This document shows positions 7,484 to 16,198 of a stretch of DNA of 45,592 nt, piece after piece. Position numbers and translations under genes: made by a program. The DNA comes from a bacterium (GTDB lineage: Bacteria > Desulfobacterota > Deferrisomatia > Deferrisomatales > BM512). How positions within the stretch are numbered: the stretch's first letter is position 1; every line of letters starts with the position of its first letter. The notes under the pieces were generated by a model. The model was not told the DNA's origin. It searched no databases and worked only from the letters and a program-made list of their open reading frames with translations. The stretch lies in assembly GCA_004322275.1 (NCBI GenBank), contig SCTA01000004.1, forward strand, positions 1-45,592. The letters are read 5' to 3'.

Positions 7484-8692
7484 CTAGAAGCGGTAATTCA
7501 GCCGTACGCGGCCGAGGTAATATTCGTCGTAAAGGGCGCTGTCGGCCCGTTCAAAATTGGCTTCGAGCGAGAAGGAATCGGTAAGCTCGGACTTTGCGAA
7601 GACCCAGTAGCGCCTGCTGAGCGTCTCGTCCTTCTCCTCGATCCTTCTTTCCAGCACGTCGTAATTGACGCCGAAACCGGGCTCGAAGTAGCGGTTGACG
7701 AGGTATGCGTAGCGCAGTTTTATACCCTTGAGGCTCTGCCCGTCCTCGTCGTCGCGGAAGGTGCCCAGAAGGTACCCCGACCAGACGCCGGTGCGCAGCT
7801 TTTCCGCGCCCGCTTCGTATACGTTCGCGTCGGAGTAGTCCTCGTACATCTCATTCGTGTATCTGGCGACTGCAAGGTACCCTTCGCCCATCCTGCATTC
7901 GTACTCCAGCCCCGCCTCCCTGTATTCGCTGACGGCGAAGACCGAGTAGATGGAGGTGGACCGGAAAACCGGGATATCGTAGAGGTAGCGGGCGCGAAGC
8001 GAATGGCGCTGAGACGGGTGGTAGTCCGCCTCGGCGAAAAAGTGGCTCGGCTGCATCAAAAGGAGGTTGTACTGCGCGGCTGCGAAGAGCTCGAAAGAGT
8101 CGCTAAAGTCGTAGCGGCCGTCGACACCCGCCAGCTCCTTTGAAAGGTCGCTGGACTCCCACTCCTGAAAGTAGGCCACGGAAAGGTCGCCGTCGTCGTG
8201 GAGGGCCAGCTTGGCGGAAGCCCCGTAGGACTTGTCCCCGGCTTCGTACTCGTCTTTCTGCGATACCCGCACGCCTCCGAAGGCTTTCAGCGTAACGGGC
8301 CCAAGCCCCCGCGAGGTCAGATCGACGCCGTCGATTATTCCGGCTCCGGCGGCGGTGGATACGAATTGCCTTCCGAGCCGAAGGTCGAGTTTTTCGAGGA
8401 GCTTTTCCTTTTCGATGTAGGCGTAGTAAAGCCTGCTGTCCCGGTCCACCTCGTTTTGCAGATCGTCGGCGAGTCTCCCGTAGCCCCTGAATTTAAGGCC
8501 GGAATACCCGCCGAGATCGCGGACGTTGAGAAAGCCGTAGAGGTAAGCCGGCACCGCCTGATCGCCTTCGGGGGTGTCGAACCATTCCACGGTCGCCGAG
8601 AGGCGACCGGAGAAGGATTGCTCTGCGCGCGCGCCCGCGATGAATGGCGCGCACAGCGCGAGCGCCGCAGAAAGTAACAAAATTTTCCTCAT
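7484..8692 (-). CDS. Outer-membrane porin-like beta-barrel of the electron conduit
   Basis: This 402-residue protein has a signal peptide (residues 1-23, cut near ARAEQ). The rest is alternating beta-strand sequence rich in Tyr, Asp and Arg, ending in an aromatic residue (RLNYRF) as outer-membrane barrels do. Strands such as SGLKFRGYGRLAD, GYLAVARYTNE and IKLRYAYLVNRYF are visible through to the end. It is the first gene of the operon and has a strong GGAGGAGAC ribosome-binding site. In porin-cytochrome complexes the barrel holds the periplasmic cytochrome in contact with the outer one; sequence conservation between such barrels is low, so the assignment rests mainly on context. At about 380 mature residues it is nearer the Geobacter OmbB size class than the larger MtrB. 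Confidence 0.82.
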   Translation of the reverse strand: MRKILLLSAALALCAPFIAGARAEQSFSGRLSATVEWFDTPEGDQAVPAYLYGFLNVRDLGGYSGLKFRGYGRLADDLQNEVDRDSRLYYAYIEKEKLLEKLDLRLGRQFVSTAAGAGIIDGVDLTSRGLGPVTLKAFGGVRVSQKDEYEAGDKSYGASAKLALHDDGDLSVAYFQEWESSDLSKELAGVDGRYDFSDSFELFAAAQYNLLLMQPSHFFAEADYHPSQRHSLRARYLYDIPVFRSTSIYSVFAVSEYREAGLEYECRMGEGYLAVARYTNEMYEDYSDANVYEAGAEKLRTGVWSGYLLGTFRDDEDGQSLKGIKLRYAYLVNRYFEPGFGVNYDVLERRIEEKDETLSRRYWVFAKSELTDSFSLEANFERADSALYDEYYLGRVRLNYRF

Positions 8693-9003
8693 GTCTCCTC
8701 CCTGACCGGCTGGTTAAAGATTATTTTGTGAACCTACGAGGCGGGAAATTAATCCGCATGGCTTATGCGCAAATTCGACCCACCATGGTTAAATACTACA
8801 ATGTTTTTATTTTTTTCCAACCCCGGAAGGACAATTTAATTGGTAAAGAAAAACATTTTTTCGCGGAATGCTGCTTCGCGGGTGTATTTCCGGCGGGCGT
8901 CGGACAAAAATTATTTACCGGATTCGGGCCTTCCCCAAGCGGATTTTTTGCATTAAGCTGTATATAAAGTAAAACGCTGTTTAAAAATGCGCGGAGGGGT
9001 TTC
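8693..9003. other. Divergent intergenic region
   Basis: This 311-base region separates the divergent porin operon and the carbonic-anhydrase-like gene. It is AT-rich, with a poly-T/A stretch near 8800-8820 and a TATATAAA stretch at 8961-8968. It should hold both promoters. I see no gene, riboswitch or clear operator palindrome in it. Confidence 0.5.
8793..8820 (-). promoter_or_regulatory. Candidate sigma70-type promoter of the cytochrome operon
   Basis: On the minus strand TTGGAA (8815-8820) and TAGTAT (8793-8798) are separated by 16 bases, about 100 bases upstream of the porin start. The surrounding sequence is strongly AT-rich compared with the coding DNA. Both boxes are imperfect matches, so this is only a candidate. 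Confidence 0.3.
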
Positions 9004-10055
9004 ATGCATACGCAGGGCAGATCCATCCACGAGAGAATAGAGTGGCTCTTCGAGCTGGCCGAAAGGCATTCAACCGAGTACCGGAGCCCCGAAGCCTACC
9101 TCGCCCGCGAACACTACCTTGCCAAACACCCCACCGCCATTGCCGTCCTCAAGTGCATGGACGGGCGCATCAACATACCCGTCGCTACAAGAACCCCCCT
9201 CGGCATAATCAGCCCTTCAGGAACCTCGGGGGGATGTTCGACCTGGGGTGGCCCCACCTCGGCGAGGTGCTTGCCCACCACATCACGCAGATGGTCGCCA
9301 GCGGGCGAAGGGCGCTCATCTTCATCACCTACCATTTTTCGCGGGGAGACAATCACCGCAGCTGCGCCGGGTTCAATTACGACACCGAAAAGGCGATAGC
9401 CCACACTTACTCGATAAAAAGGCAGGCGGAACATATCTTCGGCGCGAACCACGGCACCGTGTACCCGATAGTCTGCGGCTTCGAGACCGACGAGGACGCG
9501 CTGATACTTCATGGCTGCAAGGGCGGCAAGCTCGACGTCTCGGCCCTTAAACCGGCGGACGCCAAATCCCTCGCCCCGCGCCTCTCCTCGCTCTTTCCCG
9601 ATATGCCCGACCAGATGCTGGAGGACATTTTGCCCCTTTTGCGCGGTAACATGCTCCATATAGAGAAGGTGCGGCGAACACCCCGCCTGCTGGACATAGA
9701 GCACCGCGAGTGGATGATCTGCCTCGGGCGGGGGTTCGACTTTCTCCATACCCCGAACCTCGCCCTCATCATCGGCCCTTACAGCCCCGATCTCTCGGAC
9801 CCTATACGCAAGGCCGCCTCGATAATAGAGTCAAACATGAAGGAGGGGAGGGTGCCCGACGACGGTTTCCTGCTCCTCGCCTCGGTTCCCTACGACGAGA
9901 TAGGGGTGGACAGGGCGAGGGCGGAGCTTAAATCCCTCTTTTTGTCGGATTTCGCGGCGAACGTCATCCGCAGCGATTTCCCCGAGCTGGCCACGAAGAT
10001 GTTTACCCACACCGCCGTGCTGGACTGGAGATCGAGGGCGTTGGAAAAGGTCTAG
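9004..10055 (+). pseudogene. Beta-carbonic-anhydrase-like protein, frameshifted
   Basis: Two overlapping frames form one ~351-residue protein. The first starts at ATG 9004 with a GGAGGGG ribosome-binding site and reads sensibly through VATRTPLGIIS. The second continues from FRNLGGMFDLGWP to the stop at 10055. The break lies at about 9211-9216, where one missing base (probably in the CCC run at 9213-9215) would restore a single frame. Zinc-site signatures of beta-type carbonic anhydrases occur on both sides: CMDGR (Cys51) before the break and HRSCAGF after it. The arrangement resembles proteins annotated as carboxysome-shell carbonic-anhydrase-like, but no carboxysome genes are nearby. Both halves keep normal codon use, so this is either a recent mutation or a sequencing error. 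Confidence 0.75.
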
Positions 10056-10071
10056 GTTCTCTTTACGGCGT

Positions 10072-10093
10072 CACTCCCGCGAATGCGGGAATA
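10072..10093. repeat. Short palindromic repeat (GTCA-CTCCCGC type)
   Basis: TCCCGC (10075-10080) and GCGGGA (10085-10090) pair around GAAT and are followed by ATAGAC. It belongs to the same class as 33606-33632 and 42988-43017, a widespread type of dispersed intergenic hairpin in many bacteria. It lies between the convergent carbonic-anhydrase-like and transaldolase genes. Confidence 0.6.
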
Positions 10094-10128
10094 GACGGAA
10101 GCAGCCGGAATTATCAAGGTTTGCGTTT

Positions 10129-11220
10129 TCATTTCAGGTTTTTCGCTTTTTCCTCTATCGCCTTCAGGAGCGAATCGTAGGAATTCTGGAATAATTTCAG
10201 CCCGTCCACGAGAAGTTTGTCTGTGACCGCGTCGATGTCGATGCCTGCCCGCGCGAGCTCACTTCTGCGCGCCGCGGCTTTGTCCACGTCGTTTTCGATG
10301 GTGGGCAGAACCTTGCCGTGATCCATGAAGGCGTTAAGGGTGGCCAGCGGCATGGTGTTTACCGTCAACGGCCCGATAAGATTGTCCACGTACTTGGTGT
10401 CGGGATAGGCGGGGTTTTTCGTTCCGCTCGAAGCGATGAGGAGCCTCTGGTAGTGAGCCCCGACCTCTCCCAGCTTCTCGCAGTGGGGGGTGGTGAAGAT
10501 ATCCTGGAAGCTCTTGTAGGCGAGCCGGGCGCTGTCGATGGCGAACTTTCCCCGAAGATCGGTCCGCCTGGCGTTCTCAAGCTCCCGGTCCATGGCGGTG
10601 TCCAGCCTGCTCACGAAGAGCGAGGCCACGCTGGAGGACTTTCTCAGATCGCCTCCCTTGTATTGGCGCTTTTGAAGCCCCTCGACGTAGGCGTTGGCCA
10701 CCGCCTCGTATTGGGCGAGAGAGAAGATGAGGGTGACGTTTATGTTCACTCCCTCGGCGGTCAGAGTCCTGAAAGCTTCGATGCCCTCGGGGGTGCCGGG
10801 AACCTTGATGAGGACGTTCGGCCTCCCGACGGCCTTGAAAAGCCTTTTGGCCTCTGCGACCGTCTTGTCGCGGTCATGGGCGAGGGCGGGGTTTTCTTCG
10901 AGGCAGACGAAGCCGTCAACCTCGTTCGAGGCCCGAAAGACCGGAAGGAGCGCGTCCGCCGCCATCCGGATGTCCTCGAAGACGAGTGCTTCGTAAAGAT
11001 CCGCGGGGCTCTTCGCTCCGCCCCTGACGGCTTCGGCAAGAGCTTTGTCGTAATAATCGCTCTTGGCTATGGCGTTTTCAAAGATCGTGGGGTTCGAGGT
11101 GACGCCCTTTAGCCCTTTACTCACCAGCTCCGAAAGCCCTCCGGAGAGGACGAAATTCCTGTCGATGTAGTCGAGCCACGCTGATTGGCCTAGTGAGGCG
11201 AGGTCTTCGAGTTTTCCCAT
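10129..11220 (-). CDS. tal: Transaldolase
   Basis: This 363-residue enzyme transfers a dihydroxyacetone unit between sugar phosphates in the non-oxidative pentose phosphate pathway. Family signatures are GVTSNPTIFENAI at about residues 39-51 and the Schiff-base Lys139 in NVLIKVPGTPEG, followed by GVNINVTLIFS. The length matches the longer class of bacterial transaldolases rather than the ~215-residue TalC type. It lies 16 bases downstream of the phosphoketolase gene on the same strand, so the two are almost certainly co-transcribed. Together they would interconvert fructose 6-phosphate and pentose phosphates and split them to acetyl phosphate. Confidence 0.95.
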   Translation of the reverse strand: MGKLEDLASLGQSAWLDYIDRNFVLSGGLSELVSKGLKGVTSNPTIFENAIAKSDYYDKALAEAVRGGAKSPADLYEALVFEDIRMAADALLPVFRASNEVDGFVCLEENPALAHDRDKTVAEAKRLFKAVGRPNVLIKVPGTPEGIEAFRTLTAEGVNINVTLIFSLAQYEAVANAYVEGLQKRQYKGGDLRKSSSVASLFVSRLDTAMDRELENARRTDLRGKFAIDSARLAYKSFQDIFTTPHCEKLGEVGAHYQRLLIASSGTKNPAYPDTKYVDNLIGPLTVNTMPLATLNAFMDHGKVLPTIENDVDKAAARRSELARAGIDIDAVTDKLLVDGLKLFQNSYDSLLKAIEEKAKNLK

Positions 11221-11236
11221 TTTAGAGCTCCTGTCG

Positions 11237-13597
11237 TTACCCTTTCCAGGTCCAGTTTCTTATTTCCGGCATGTCTTCGCCGTATTTTGAGATGTACTCC
11301 TTGTGGTCCACCAGCTTTTCTCTGAGGGATTTCGCCGCGTATACGCCCTTGGAGCCCAGCTTTGGAACGCGGTCGATGACGTCCATCACGAGGTGAAAAC
11401 GGTCGAGATCGTTGCAGACCGCCATGTCGAAGGGGGTTGTCGTGCTGCCCTCCTCCTTGTAGCCGCGAACGTGGATGTTGGGATGGTTCGTTCTCCGATA
11501 GGTGAGGCGGTGGATGAGCCACGGGTAGCCGTGGTAGGCGAAGATTACCGGCTTGTCCTTCGTGAAGAGCGCGTCGAAATCCTTGTCCTTAAGGCCGTTT
11601 GGGTGCTCCTCGCTTGGCTGGAGGGCCATCAGGTCCACCACGTTAACCACCCTTATTTTCAGCCCGGGAAAATTTTCGCGCAGGAATTCGACTGCGGCGA
11701 GGGTTTCGATGGTCGGCACGTCCCCGGCGCAAGCCATCACCACGTCCGGCTCGAAGTCCCTGTCGTTGCTTGCCCATTCCCAGATGCCGATGCCCGCCGA
11801 GCAGTGTTTCAGCGCCGCGTCCATGTCGAGCCACTGGGGGTTCGGCTGTTTTCCGGCAACTATCACGTTTATCCTGTTGCGGCTGTTGAGGCAGTGGTTG
11901 GCGACGCAAAGGAGAGTATTGGCGTCGGGCGGAAAATAGACGCGCACTATGTCGGCTTTCTTGTTGACCACCACGTCTATGAAACCGGGATCCTGATGAG
12001 AGAAGCCGTTGTGGTCCTGCCGCCAGACGTGGGAGGTGAGGAGGTAGTTCAGCGAGGCCACCGGACGCCGCCATTCGATTTCTTTCGACGCGACCTTAAG
12101 CCACTTGGCGTGCTGGTTGAACATCGAATCGACGATGTGAATGAAGGCCTCGTAGCAGGAGAAAAAACCGTGCCTGCCGGTGAGGAGGTAGCCTTCGAGC
12201 CACCCCTGACAGGTGTGCTCGCTCAGTATCTCCATCACCCGCCCCTCGCGGGAGAGGTTCTCGTCCTCGGGGAGTATTTCGTCCATCCAGACGCGGCCAG
12301 TCACCTCGAAAACCGGGTCGAGCCTGTTGGAGGCCGTCTCGTCGGGGCCGAAGACCCTGAAATTCTTCTGCTCCATGTTCAGGGCCATCACGTCGCGAAG
12401 ATACCCGCCCAGAACCTTCGTCGCCTCGGCCGAGGACGCCCCCGGAGACGGGACCTCGACCTTGTACCTCTCGAAATCCGGGAGCCGCAGCTCCTTTAAC
12501 AGCTCTCCGCCGTTCGCGTGGGCGCTCATCCCCATCCGCCGCTCCGGTTCCGGCATCAGTTTTTCAAGTTTCGCAACCGGCTTTCCCCCGGCGTCGAAAA
12601 GTTCCTCCGGGCGGTAGCTTCGCAGCCATTTTTCCAGTATCCCGATGTGACCGGGCTTCGTGGCGAGGTCGGTCAGCGGAACCTGATGGGAGCGCCAGAA
12701 TCCCTCGGCTTTTTTACCGTCGATCTCCTTCGGACAGGTCCACCCCTTCGGTGTCCGGAATATTATCATCGGCCACTGCGGCCTTGATGTGACGCCGTTT
12801 TTCGCAGCCTGTTTTATACCCCTTATGTCGGCGAAGACCTCTTCGAGGGTCCCGGCCAGAAGGTTGTGCATAGCCGCCGGGTCGTCTCCCTCGACGAAGT
12901 AGGGCTTGTAGCCGTACCCGATGAAGAGGGATCTCAGCTCGTTCTTGCCGATGCGCGCCAGAATGGTGGGGTTGGCTATCTTGTAGCCGTTCAGGTGGAG
13001 TATGGGGAGCACCGTCCCGTCGCGAGAGGGGTTAAGGAACTTGTTCGAGTGCCAGGAGGTGGCAAGCGGCCCGGTTTCGGCCTCCCCGTCGCCGACGACG
13101 CAGGCGACGATGAGCTCGGGGTTGTCGAAGGCGGCTCCGAAGGCGTGGGAAAGGCTGTAGCCGAGTTCACCGCCCTCGTGGATGGAGCCGGGGGTCTCGG
13201 GGGCGGCGTGGCTCGGTATGCCGCCGGGGAAAGAGAATTGGGTGAAGAGCTTTTTCATCCCCTCGGCGTCGCGGGATACGGAGGGGTAAAATTCGCTGTA
13301 AGTTCCTTCCAGATAAAGGCTCGCGATGACTCCCGGAGCGCCGTGGCCGGGGCCCGCGACGAAAAGGAGCTCGGCGTCGTGTTTTATGATTATCCGGTTG
13401 AGGTGCGCGTAAAGGAAGTTTATGCCGGGAGTGGTCCCCCAGTGTCCCAGGAGCCTTGGCTTTACGTGCGAAAGCGTCAGAGGCTCCCGAAGGAGGGGAT
13501 TGTCCAGAAGGTAAATCTGACCCACGGAGAGGTAATTGGCCGCACGCCACCAGGCGTCGAGAACCTCCAGTTCCTCCACGGAAAGTGAAAAGCCCAT
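11237..13597 (-). CDS. xfp: Phosphoketolase (xylulose-5-P / fructose-6-P)
   Basis: The 786-residue thiamine-diphosphate enzyme cleaves xylulose 5-phosphate or fructose 6-phosphate with phosphate to give acetyl phosphate plus an aldose phosphate. The sequence shows [21 protein letters not shown] (residues 82-88), the thiamine-binding GDGEAETGP (169-177), and later segments [12 protein letters not shown] and [14 protein letters not shown] that are typical of the family. The frame stays open 89 codons further upstream, but that part is low-complexity repeat DNA. ATG at 13597 has a good GGGAG ribosome-binding site and gives the normal family length. It heads a two-gene unit with transaldolase. 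Which of the two substrates it prefers cannot be told from sequence by eye. Confidence 0.95.
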   Translation of the reverse strand: MGFSLSVEELEVLDAWWRAANYLSVGQIYLLDNPLLREPLTLSHVKPRLLGHWGTTPGINFLYAHLNRIIIKHDAELLFVAGPGHGAPGVIASLYLEGTYSEFYPSVSRDAEGMKKLFTQFSFPGGIPSHAAPETPGSIHEGGELGYSLSHAFGAAFDNPELIVACVVGDGEAETGPLATSWHSNKFLNPSRDGTVLPILHLNGYKIANPTILARIGKNELRSLFIGYGYKPYFVEGDDPAAMHNLLAGTLEEVFADIRGIKQAAKNGVTSRPQWPMIIFRTPKGWTCPKEIDGKKAEGFWRSHQVPLTDLATKPGHIGILEKWLRSYRPEELFDAGGKPVAKLEKLMPEPERRMGMSAHANGGELLKELRLPDFERYKVEVPSPGASSAEATKVLGGYLRDVMALNMEQKNFRVFGPDETASNRLDPVFEVTGRVWMDEILPEDENLSREGRVMEILSEHTCQGWLEGYLLTGRHGFFSCYEAFIHIVDSMFNQHAKWLKVASKEIEWRRPVASLNYLLTSHVWRQDHNGFSHQDPGFIDVVVNKKADIVRVYFPPDANTLLCVANHCLNSRNRINVIVAGKQPNPQWLDMDAALKHCSAGIGIWEWASNDRDFEPDVVMACAGDVPTIETLAAVEFLRENFPGLKIRVVNVVDLMALQPSEEHPNGLKDKDFDALFTKDKPVIFAYHGYPWLIHRLTYRRTNHPNIHVRGYKEEGSTTTPFDMAVCNDLDRFHLVMDVIDRVPKLGSKGVYAAKSLREKLVDHKEYISKYGEDMPEIRNWTWKG

Positions 13598-14092
13598 AAC
13601 CGCTCCCTTGCGCAAAAGGTGTTCGGGCCGAAGACCCCGATGGGGTTTAAGCGTACACCCTGCGCCGGAATCGGCAATCTTGAATGCGTAGCCCCGCTCT
13701 TTCCGCCCCGGTTGTCTTGGCTTCGGCTTTTTCCGCAATGCATCGTTGCCGCCTGCGCCGGACGCTCGCCGTATAAAACGATACTGTCTTCGCGTCCTTG
13801 CTCGGCGGCGCCTCGCCTGACGAAAAAATCCAAAGCCAAATAAAAAACAAGGGAGATGCTCCACCCTCTCGCTACGGATTACTCTTATTTCAGGGATTCG
13901 AGCACGGCTTTTTTATAGTCGGCGCGCAAGCTTGAGTTCGATTTCACATTGTATTGATAGCACCAGGCGTGATAAAAAACCACGCATGGAATTTAAAAAT
14001 TCTTGTACCGCATAAAGAAATTAAATTTAAATTATTTTAGTCATAATTAGAGGTGACACAGCCGGAATAAAAAGAAGGGGAAAGGAGGCGCC
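13598..14092. other. Intergenic region with dispersed repeat copy A
   Basis: This 495-base region lies between divergent genes. The half next to phosphoketolase is GC-rich and contains a copy of a ~110-bp dispersed repeat (about 13727-13831). The half next to the phospholipase gene (13870-14060) is AT-rich and probably carries promoters. No gene is evident. Confidence 0.5.
13727..13831. repeat. Dispersed ~110-bp intergenic repeat, copy A
   Basis: This element shares its start (CTTCGGCTTTT), its centre (CCGTATAA-ACGATACTGTCT) and its end (GCCTCGCCTGACGAAAAAATCC) with copies at about 40764-40866 and 44164-44276, with small gaps. All three lie in the same orientation and outside genes. It has no open frame of its own. 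Confidence 0.6.
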
Positions 14093-15013
14093 ATGCCCGG
14101 AGCGTACGCTCACATGACTCTGGTCAACCAGTCCCTGGATCAGCGGAAGCTGGACGAGCTCGGGTTTCCCGAGAGGGCCAAGGACGCGGCGGGTTTGTTT
14201 CTCAACTTTTGCGAGCTCGGCTCGGTCAGCCCCGACTACCCCTATCTGGTCTTCGAGGAGAGCTCGAAACGATGGGCCGACGCGATGCACTACACCCGCA
14301 CGGGGGGGATTGTGCGCGCGGGGGTCAGGGCTCTTCGGGAAATGAGGGGGGACGCGCAGCTCAAATGCCTCGCGTGGCTCTTCGGCTACGCCTCCCACGT
14401 CGTCGCCGACGTCACCATCCATCCGGTCCTCGACATCAACGTCTGCACTTACGCGGAGCATCCCAAGCTCCACCGCATCTGCGAGATGCATCAGGATGTT
14501 TACATCTTCCAGCGCATGAGGGTCGGCGGGGTGGGGGAGCACCTCAAGACCGGGATAAGAAGCTGCGTCGGCAAAGGAAAGACGATCTACTCCAACATCG
14601 ACAGATTCTGGTCCTCTCTTCTCCAGGAAGTTCACCCCGCCGAATACGCCGCCAACAAGCCCGGGATTAAAAAATGGCACGAGCGCTTCTGCCTTGTCAT
14701 AGACGCCATCGACGAGGGCGACCATCTTCCCGAAATCTTCCAGCACATGCTTTCGGAGCAGGGAGCGGTGTATCCCTCCCTGCTGCAGGTAAAAAGCAGC
14801 TACCTGACCGGCATGCGGACCCCCGGCGGAGCCCGTCCCCTTCACTACGACGAGATCTTCGATCAGGCGGTCCTGAACGCGCGAAAAGTTCAGCTTGAAA
14901 TAGCGCGTGGGGTTTTCGAGGGCGGGGAGGAGTACGCGAGCCTGATACAGGACTGGAATCTGGATACCGGAAAAGTCTCCGAAAACGGCCCCGTGGCCTT
15001 CTGGGAGGGATGA
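14093..15013 (+). CDS. Zinc-dependent phospholipase C-like protein
   Basis: This 306-residue protein matches the Zn-dependent phospholipase C family in its opening MPGAYAH, in GSVSPDYPYL (residues 43-52) and in the His/Asp-rich AMHYTRTGG and ASHVVADVTIHP (100-111), which supply likely metal ligands His66, His102, Asp106 and His110. It has no signal peptide, so unlike classical secreted phospholipases it appears cytoplasmic; proteins of this size class are widespread and mostly uncharacterised. The start has a strong AGGAGG site. It opens a plus-strand cassette with a lipoprotein, an unknown protein and a metallo-beta-lactamase-fold hydrolase. Confidence 0.8.
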   Translation: MPGAYAHMTLVNQSLDQRKLDELGFPERAKDAAGLFLNFCELGSVSPDYPYLVFEESSKRWADAMHYTRTGGIVRAGVRALREMRGDAQLKCLAWLFGYASHVVADVTIHPVLDINVCTYAEHPKLHRICEMHQDVYIFQRMRVGGVGEHLKTGIRSCVGKGKTIYSNIDRFWSSLLQEVHPAEYAANKPGIKKWHERFCLVIDAIDEGDHLPEIFQHMLSEQGAVYPSLLQVKSSYLTGMRTPGGARPLHYDEIFDQAVLNARKVQLEIARGVFEGGEEYASLIQDWNLDTGKVSENGPVAFWEG

Positions 15014-15019
15014 GAGCTT

Positions 15020-15445
15020 ATGAGAACCATGCACAAAAACCTTGCCGCCGTAACCCTGATCGCCTTTATCGCCTTTTGTTTTTGCGGCTGCACCTCGAAG
15101 GCCGACGTGAACATCGACAGGATGGCCTCCTCGCTCACCAAACTGAGCGCCATCGCCAACCGCTGCGCGAAAAAGCCCGATTACAGCTGGCTCGGCGACG
15201 GGGAATTTCTTAAACAATGCGAAACTTATCAGCCCGGGATCCTCGACGAGTTCAGGGGACAGACGCTCAGGGTTTCGCGCTCCGGCGGCTACGCGGTGGT
15301 GCTGGTCTGCGACGGCGGCGGGAGCCATGCCCTTCTGGAAGACGCCGGGTGCACCGCTCCTTTGGACATCAACTACGGCGCCGCTTCGTCAAAGCCGTGC
15401 GGGTTCACCATAAACGCCCGGGAGCTTTGCTCGTCCTCCCGGTGA
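15020..15445 (+). CDS. Small cysteine-rich lipoprotein, unknown function
   Basis: The product is 141 residues with an N-terminal hydrophobic segment (NLAAVTLIAFIAFCF) and a plausible lipobox (FCGC), so it is probably membrane-anchored. The mature part has six or seven further Cys residues (for example RCAKK, KQCETY, VLVCDGG, GCTAP, KPCGF, ELCSS), suggesting disulfides in the periplasm. I do not recognise a domain. It starts 6 bases after the phospholipase-like gene, so the two are co-transcribed and perhaps translationally coupled. A second ATG nine bases downstream is possible. Confidence 0.7.
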   Translation: MRTMHKNLAAVTLIAFIAFCFCGCTSKADVNIDRMASSLTKLSAIANRCAKKPDYSWLGDGEFLKQCETYQPGILDEFRGQTLRVSRSGGYAVVLVCDGGGSHALLEDAGCTAPLDINYGAASSKPCGFTINARELCSSSR

Positions 15446-15501
15446 TCTTGTCCGGCTGAAAATAACGGTGAAAATTTCAGGCATTCAAGAAGGAGGTTCG
15501 C

Positions 15502-16194
15502 ATGACTCGCAAAACGCTTCCCGGACGCAAAATGACCCTCGCCTCCAAAGGCGGCGCGGCAAGCGTCCCCGTCATGCTCGAATCCCTTAAGGGGGATCCG
15601 GGCCTCTCCGGAAACGGCTCCGGCAAGAAGGTCTTTCACGCCATGTCCCGGTGCAACTACTTCTGCATAGCCTCCGACGAGCCGGGCGGGGAGTTCGTCA
15701 TGACGGAATCCGGCGGCTCCCATCCCTCGCCGAGCTTCCTGATGGTCGGGATGCGCGGAGTCATACTGGGGCCGCCCGGAGGGGACCGTTTCAAAACCTC
15801 GGCGGAGATTCGCAGCACCTTCAAAGCCGTGGAATACATGGAGGGCGAGGGGCCGAGCGGCTTTTACATCGACGTGGACGACCTCTGGCTGCCCGCGTCG
15901 CTCCTTGTTTCGGCGGCTTCGGGCCAAAAGCAGAGGACCGGGACGGTCTACAGGCTTTCGCAGGAACTTTTCAGGCTGGCTTATTCCCACCGGCGCGGCT
16001 CCATCGGCGACGACGCCTATCTGAAAGAGTGTCTGCGCTATGAAGGAACCGTTGAGCCAAGCCCCGAGGAGAGTGAGTCCTTCCGCCAGTGGTGGAAAGA
16101 GGAACTTGAGATCTCAAGGGGAAAATATTACGAGGCGAAGGCAAAGGGACTTACGCTCAGGCGCCGCGAAGAGTTGACGCCGGGGAAGGGGTGA
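15502..16194 (+). CDS. Unknown protein of the phospholipase/MBL cassette
   Basis: This 230-residue protein has a good AGGAGG ribosome-binding site and ends 4 bases before the next gene. There is no signal peptide or membrane segment. The middle (about residues 40-140) looks like an alpha/beta fold with conserved-looking segments CNYFCIASDEPGGEFV and PSFLMVGMRGVILGPPGG. The C-terminus is charged and helical (EELEISRGKYYEAKAKG). I cannot assign a family. Context suggests a partner of the downstream hydrolase or of the upstream phospholipase-like protein. Confidence 0.75.
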   Translation: MTRKTLPGRKMTLASKGGAASVPVMLESLKGDPGLSGNGSGKKVFHAMSRCNYFCIASDEPGGEFVMTESGGSHPSPSFLMVGMRGVILGPPGGDRFKTSAEIRSTFKAVEYMEGEGPSGFYIDVDDLWLPASLLVSAASGQKQRTGTVYRLSQELFRLAYSHRRGSIGDDAYLKECLRYEGTVEPSPEESESFRQWWKEELEISRGKYYEAKAKGLTLRRREELTPGKG

Positions 16195-16198
16195 GAAG

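Noticed and set aside
11303-12499. 398-codon plus-strand frame opposite phosphoketolase
   Set aside because: No recognisable motif, and the opposite strand encodes a full-length known enzyme.
13598-13864. 89-codon N-terminal extension of phosphoketolase
   Set aside because: The extension is Arg-rich, overlaps the dispersed repeat copy A and lacks a ribosome-binding site, while ATG 13597 gives the normal family length.
14027-15328. 433-codon minus-strand frame opposite the phospholipase-like and lipoprotein genes
   Set aside because: It crosses two well-started plus-strand genes with clear ribosome-binding sites and has low-complexity shadow composition.
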